DNA of 64,000 nt from Sandaracinus amylolyticus (lineage in GTDB: Bacteria; Myxococcota_A; Polyangia; Polyangiales; Sandaracinaceae). The DNA lies in NCBI RefSeq assembly GCF_021631985.1, contig NZ_CP070225.1, positions 8,680,001-8,744,000 of the forward strand, given 5' to 3'. The first letter of the stretch is position 1. Every line of letters begins with the position of its first letter. Below, one piece after another: positions 60,241 through 64,000 of this stretch. Below the pieces are notes generated by a model. That model saw nothing but the letters and a program-made list of their open reading frames with translations. It had not been told where the DNA came from and made no database searches. The translations under genes and the position numbers were made by a program.

Positions 60241-62076
60241 TCAGTGCAGCTGCGCTGCGGCGGGGAGCGCGACGGTCTTGCCCGCGCGCTTGGCCTCGAT
60301 GAGGTATGCGGTGTTGATCAAGCCGATGTGCGAGAACGCCTGAGGGAAATTGCCGAGCTGTCGGTGCAGCTCCGGGTGGTACTCCTCGGCGAGCAGGCCG
60401 AGATCGCTGGAGAGCGAGACGAGCCTCGCGAGCAGCGCCTCGGCGTCGTCGAGGCGGCCGACCATCGCGTAGTTGTCGGCGAGCCAGAAGCTGCAGATGA
60501 GGAACGTCGCCTCGTGACCGGGCAGCCCATCGACGCCGGTCTCGGTCGCGTAGCGCAGGACGAGGCCGTCCCACGTGAGGCCCTTCTCGATCGCGGCGAC
60601 CGTCGAGACCATCCGCGGATCGTCGGCGGGCAAGAGCCCCATGTGCGGGATCAGGAGGACGCTCGCGTCGAGCTCGTCCGATCCGTACGACTGCGTGAAG
60701 GCACCGACGCGATCGCTCCACGCTCGCTGCAGGACGCTCTGCCGGATCTCCTCGCGCAGCGCGCGCCAGCGGAAGAGGCGCTTCTCGAGGCGCGGCTGCG
60801 CGTGCGCGCCGAGCTCCTCGATCATGCGCACGGCGCGATCCACCGCGACCCAGGCCATCAGCTTCGAGTGCGTGAAGTGCCGCTTCCCTCCGCCGCGGAC
60901 CTCCCAGATGCCCTCGTCCTTCCGCTGCCAGGCCTGCTCCACGAAGTCGACGATCGCGAGGATCGGATCCCACACGTCGGGCAGATCCGGAACCCCGTTC
61001 GCGTGCGCGTCGTAGAGCGTGTTGAGCACCTCGCCGTAGACGTCGAGCTGGAACTGGTCGTACGCGGCGTTGCCGATCCGCACCGGACGCGAGTCCTCGT
61101 AGCCCGGCAGCCACGGCAGCTCGACCTCGGTCAGACGATGCTCGCCGGCGATCCCGTACATGATCTGCAGCTGCGCCGGAGCACCGGCGACCGCGCGCAT
61201 CAGCCAGTCGCGCCATGCGGTCGCCTCGTCGAGGTAGCCGCCGCGCATGAGCGCATCGAGCGTGAGCGTCGCGTCGCGCATCCAGCAGTAGCGGTAGTCC
61301 CAGTTGCGCACTCCACCGAGCTCTTCGGGGAGCGAGCAGGTCGGCGCAGCGACGATGCCGCCCGTCGGCTGATAGGTGAGCGCCTTGAGCGTGACCAGCG
61401 ATCGCACGACGGCGTCGCGGAACGGCCCGGCGTAACGACACCGGCCCGCCCACTCTCGCCAGTACTTCTCGGTGCGCGCGAGCTCCGCGTCCGCGTCGAC
61501 GACGTGCTGCGGCGCGCTCGCGTGGGAATCGTAGAACCCCAGGACGAACGGCAGACGGTCGCCGGGGCGGACGACGAAGCTCGCCTCGAGGCGAGCGGTC
61601 TCCAGGTCGGGCGCGAGCGGCACGGGGCTGTTGTAGAAGAGCGCGCTCGGTCCCGACGTGAGCGTGGCGCAGCGCCCGTCGGTCTTGATCCACGGCACGT
61701 GCGCGCCGTATCCGAAGCGGACCTTCAGATCGGCGTGCATCGGGACCTCGCCCTCGAGCCCCTCGACGATCCGGATGATGTCGTGCTCGGCGCTGCCCGG
61801 AGGCATGAAGTCGATCACCCGAGCGCGGCCCCCGTCGCACGTGATCTCGGTCTCGAGGATCAGCGTGTCTCCTCGATAACGTCGATGGATCGTGCGCACC
61901 GGAGCCGCGGGCTGCAGCGTCCAGGACCCGTGATCGTCGTCTCCGAGCAGCTTCGCGAGGCAAGCGTCGGAGTCGATGCGCGGTAGACAGAGCCAGTCGA
62001 TCGAGCCGTGCCGCGAGACCAGCGCGATCGTCGTGGTGTCCCCGATGAGCCCGTAGTCTTCGATCGCGGCAGGCAT
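60241..62076 (-). CDS. GH15-family glucoamylase or trehalase
   Basis: 611 residues, no signal peptide, so cytoplasmic. The N-terminus IEDYGLIGDTTTIALVSRHGSIDWLCLPRIDS is the classical GH15 bacterial start. The (alpha/alpha)6 barrel has GGVRNWDYRYCWMRDATLTLDAL, the general acid segment KDEGIWEVRGG with its Glu, HFTHSKLMAWVAVDRA, and the base Glu in GLLAEEYHPE near the end. Likely substrates are trehalose or maltodextrins, giving glucose. It is divergent from the glucose dehydrogenase gene at 62171. Confidence 0.92.
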   Translation of the reverse strand: MPAAIEDYGLIGDTTTIALVSRHGSIDWLCLPRIDSDACLAKLLGDDDHGSWTLQPAAPVRTIHRRYRGDTLILETEITCDGGRARVIDFMPPGSAEHDIIRIVEGLEGEVPMHADLKVRFGYGAHVPWIKTDGRCATLTSGPSALFYNSPVPLAPDLETARLEASFVVRPGDRLPFVLGFYDSHASAPQHVVDADAELARTEKYWREWAGRCRYAGPFRDAVVRSLVTLKALTYQPTGGIVAAPTCSLPEELGGVRNWDYRYCWMRDATLTLDALMRGGYLDEATAWRDWLMRAVAGAPAQLQIMYGIAGEHRLTEVELPWLPGYEDSRPVRIGNAAYDQFQLDVYGEVLNTLYDAHANGVPDLPDVWDPILAIVDFVEQAWQRKDEGIWEVRGGGKRHFTHSKLMAWVAVDRAVRMIEELGAHAQPRLEKRLFRWRALREEIRQSVLQRAWSDRVGAFTQSYGSDELDASVLLIPHMGLLPADDPRMVSTVAAIEKGLTWDGLVLRYATETGVDGLPGHEATFLICSFWLADNYAMVGRLDDAEALLARLVSLSSDLGLLAEEYHPELHRQLGNFPQAFSHIGLINTAYLIEAKRAGKTVALPAAAQLH

Positions 62077-62170
62077 GGAAAGCCTCCATGCGTACGGCCC
62101 TTGGCGTCGCAAGCGGCGCGCCTCGACGGCACGTCGGATGCCTCGCGCTGCACGAGCACGAGGAGACGAC

Positions 62171-63256
62171 ATGCGAGCGCTGGCGGTCTTTCCTGGACGA
62201 CGTGAGCTCTCGACGATCGACGTTCCGGCGCCGCAGCGACGAGGCGAGCGCGACGTGACGGTGCGCATCCGCGAGGTCGGCATCTGCGGGACCGATCGCG
62301 AGATCTGCGAGCTCCAACACGGAACCCCGCCCGCCGGCAGCGAGCGGCTCGTCCTCGGCCACGAAGCGCTGGGCGAGGTCGTCGAGGTGAGCTCCGGCGT
62401 CCGCACGCTGCACCCCGGCGATCTCGTCGCGCTGACGGTACGCCGCCCCTGCGACGTGCCCACGTGCGTCGCGTGCCGCGCCGGCCGTCAGGACTTCTGC
62501 GTCACGGGGCGCTTCGTCGAGCGCGGGATCAAGGGCGCCGACGGCTACCTGACCGAGCGTGTCGTCGAGGACGAGCGCTACCTCGTGCGCGTGCCGCATC
62601 GCCTCGCCGACGTCGGGGTCCTGGTCGAGCCGCTCACCATCGCCGCGAAGGCCGCGGTGGACCTCGACGCGATCCTGCGGCGTTATCCGTGGGAGCCGAT
62701 CGGCCTGCGAGCGCTCGTGCTCGGCGCCGGTCCGATCGGCCTGCTCGCCGCGATGATGCTCGTCGCGAGAGACATGGAGACGTTCGTGTACTCGCTCGAG
62801 CCCGCCGACGGTGATCGCGCGCAGCTCACGCGCTCCTTCGGCGCCGAGTACGTGTCGGCGCGCGACACGCCGCTCGCCGAGCTCGCTTCGCGCATCGGCG
62901 TCACGGACGTCGTCTTCGAGGCGGTGGGCACCGCGAAGGTCGCGTTCGGTGCGCTCGCTGCGCTCGCGCCGAACGGCGTGTTCATCCTGAGCGGCGTGCC
63001 CGGCGGAAAGCGACCGATCGAGATCGATCTCGACGGGATCATGCGCGACATCGTGCTGAAGAACCAAGTGCTCTTCGGCACCGTCAACGCGTCGCGCTCG
63101 GCGTTCGAGGCCGCGGTCCGACAGCTCGAGCAGTTCATGGGTCTCTTCCCCGACGCGGTCCGAGGCTTGATCACCCGACGCGCGAAGCTCGACGAAGCGC
63201 CGGATCTCCTGCGCCGGCCGAGCGGCATCAAGTCGGTGGTGACGCTCGCAGCGTGA
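62171..63256 (+). CDS. Glucose 1-dehydrogenase (zinc-dependent MDR)
   Basis: 361 residues, GAGGAG before the ATG. Catalytic Zn ligands: Cys39 (GICGTDRE) and His64-Glu65 (LGHEALGE). The structural-zinc lobe has CDVPTCVACRAGRQDFC, and the sequence GRFVERGIKGADGYL and VLVEPLTIAAKAAVDLD match archaeal-type glucose dehydrogenase with its Glucose_DH C-terminal domain (GAGPIGLLAAMML). It oxidises D-glucose (or other aldoses) to the lactone with NAD(P)+. Its divergent neighbour releases glucose and the downstream gene is an IlvD/Edd dehydratase. Confidence 0.88.
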   Translation: MRALAVFPGRRELSTIDVPAPQRRGERDVTVRIREVGICGTDREICELQHGTPPAGSERLVLGHEALGEVVEVSSGVRTLHPGDLVALTVRRPCDVPTCVACRAGRQDFCVTGRFVERGIKGADGYLTERVVEDERYLVRVPHRLADVGVLVEPLTIAAKAAVDLDAILRRYPWEPIGLRALVLGAGPIGLLAAMMLVARDMETFVYSLEPADGDRAQLTRSFGAEYVSARDTPLAELASRIGVTDVVFEAVGTAKVAFGALAALAPNGVFILSGVPGGKRPIEIDLDGIMRDIVLKNQVLFGTVNASRSAFEAAVRQLEQFMGLFPDAVRGLITRRAKLDEAPDLLRRPSGIKSVVTLAA

Positions 63257-63406
63257 TCGCGGGAGGCGCGCGCGCGACTGCCGAGGCAGGTCGTCACGCG
63301 GGCACGTCGGCCGAGCACGAGACGCGGGGCGGCACGACGAATGCGTTCGGTCCCGGCCCGTGGGACAGCCGATGTCGGAGGAATCCGCGGAGCGCTGGAT
63401 CGAGTG

Positions 63407-64000
63407 ATGGCCTTGGATCCGCGCAGCCTCAGGAGCCAGCAGCTCCGCAGGGTCAACTTCCAGGGCGACTCGCTCCGCATGGGGATGAACTGGACCGAGG
63501 AGGATCTCGCCAAGCCGCAGATCCTCGTCGACAGCGCCTACGGCATGGGCCACCCCGGGACGTTCCACTTCCGGCCGCTCATCGAGGAGATCTCGAACGG
63601 CGTCTTCGAGGCCGGCGGGAAGCCCGGCGTCTTCACCGTCAGCGACATCTGCGACGGAGTCGTGCAGGCGACGAGCGGGATGAGCTACTCGCTCGTGTCG
63701 CGCGACGTGATGGCCGCGATGGTCGAGATCCACGCGCTCGGGCACCCGCACGACGGCATGGTGCTGCTCTCGGGGAACGACAAATCGGTACCGGCTCACC
63801 TCATCGCGATCGCCCGCTGCAATCTCCCCGCGATCCACGTGCCCGGAGGGACGCAGCTCAACGCGCCCGACTACTTCACGTCGAACAAGCTCTGGCCCCT
63901 CGGCATGCACGTCCAGCGCGGCGACAGCGCTCACGAGGAGCTCGTCGAGCGGCAGAAGAACGCGTGCCCGACGTGCGGCGCGTGCCAGTTCATGGGCTCG
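63407..64000 (+). CDS. IlvD/Edd-family dehydratase, N-terminal part (runs off the window)
   Basis: 198 residues to the right edge. The N-terminal domain of IlvD/Edd is evident: FEAGGKPGVFTVSDICDGV, GMSYSLVSRDVMAAMVEIHALG, HLIAIARCNLPAIHVPGG and the start of a Cys loop CPTCGACQFMGS (187-198). The usual first and second Fe-S Cys positions are substituted: PCN becomes HPG (49-51) and CDK becomes NDK (124-126). Only Cys193 of the canonical three is present so far. A dihydroxy-acid or sugar-acid (gluconate) dehydratase-like activity is possible; the glucose dehydrogenase next door favours the latter. Confidence 0.8.
   Translation, partial: MALDPRSLRSQQLRRVNFQGDSLRMGMNWTEEDLAKPQILVDSAYGMGHPGTFHFRPLIEEISNGVFEAGGKPGVFTVSDICDGVVQATSGMSYSLVSRDVMAAMVEIHALGHPHDGMVLLSGNDKSVPAHLIAIARCNLPAIHVPGGTQLNAPDYFTSNKLWPLGMHVQRGDSAHEELVERQKNACPTCGACQFMGS

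Noticed and set aside
63373-63407. 11-codon leader peptide before the IlvD/Edd gene (ending TGATG)
   Set aside because: The short frame and overlap exist, but length and composition give no support for attenuation, and the gene itself is incomplete.
60098-63934. 1278-residue open frame on the minus strand
   Set aside because: It overlaps the GH15 gene in another frame and the antisense of the glucose dehydrogenase and dehydratase; composition is typical of a shadow.

Overview
The window is about 70% GC, densely coded, and rich in short secreted lipoproteins whose mature N-termini are low-complexity D/A/G/P linkers. It also carries a Ser/Thr protein kinase, a hybrid histidine kinase, a sigma-54 activator and an AfsR-like regulator. 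Together these point to a myxobacterium (Myxococcota, Polyangiales; a Sandaracinus-like genome is the best guess). This is inferred from gene content and composition only. I saw no rRNA, tRNA, CRISPR array, phage or complete insertion sequence.

Layout. 1-3.2 kb: end of a zinc-type oxidoreductase gene facing a minus-strand set (SPFH lipoprotein, lipoprotein, FMN reductase). 3.3-5.9 kb: a large lipoprotein with a beta-propeller and two haem-c sites. 6.2-10.8 kb: minus-strand series LDH, Smr protein, AfsR-like ATPase regulator, NADAR protein. 10.87-11.34 kb: a striking hexamer repeat made of a G-rich arm facing its reverse-complement C-rich arm. 11.3-14.5 kb: class V aminotransferase, propeller lipoprotein, unknown protein. 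14.4-16.8 kb: minus-strand membrane proteins. 16.9-21.2 kb: alpha/beta hydrolase, a cytochrome c-copper monooxygenase lipoprotein, a coiled-coil lipoprotein and a small protein. 21.2-25.2 kb: GST, FrnE-type DsbA protein, hybrid kinase. 25.3-31.6 kb: lipoprotein plus GNAT, MutS-like ATPase, cupredoxin, ABC-F ATPase.

31.7-34.9 kb holds the most interesting locus. Three minus-strand genes overlap end to end by 4 bp and encode, in order, a TOS1-like (DUF2403/DUF2401) lipoprotein, a GH128-type beta-1,3-glucanase lipoprotein and a thaumatin-like lipoprotein. All three families are tied to fungal cell walls or beta-1,3-glucan. An intrinsic terminator insulates the operon upstream, and downstream lies a broken Uma2 gene. 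I read it as a surface-anchored fungal-wall attack or binding system.

35-46 kb: coiled-coil membrane protein, DUF2760-Hsp70 pair, divergent LysR/DJ-1 pair, Ser/Thr kinase, two decayed genes (AraC/GyrI and SDR), propeller protein, sigma-54 activator. 46.5-52.4 kb: MscS channel, an HPF-like domain fused to a histone-like basic tail, DUF2254, RDD and beta-barrel proteins. 52.4-60.1 kb: SLC13-type and AbgT-type carriers with an M17 aminopeptidase and aspartase, a plausible peptide/amino-acid and dicarboxylate module. 60.2-64 kb: GH15 glucoamylase/trehalase, glucose 1-dehydrogenase and the start of an IlvD/Edd dehydratase, which together suggest glucan to glucose to gluconate to 2-keto-3-deoxygluconate by a non-phosphorylating Entner-Doudoroff route. 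The visible part of that dehydratase lacks two of the usual Fe-S cysteines.

Many neighbours overlap by exactly 4 bp (ATGA or GTGA), and several gene ends carry long inverted repeats, so translational coupling and hairpin-mediated 3' ends look common here.
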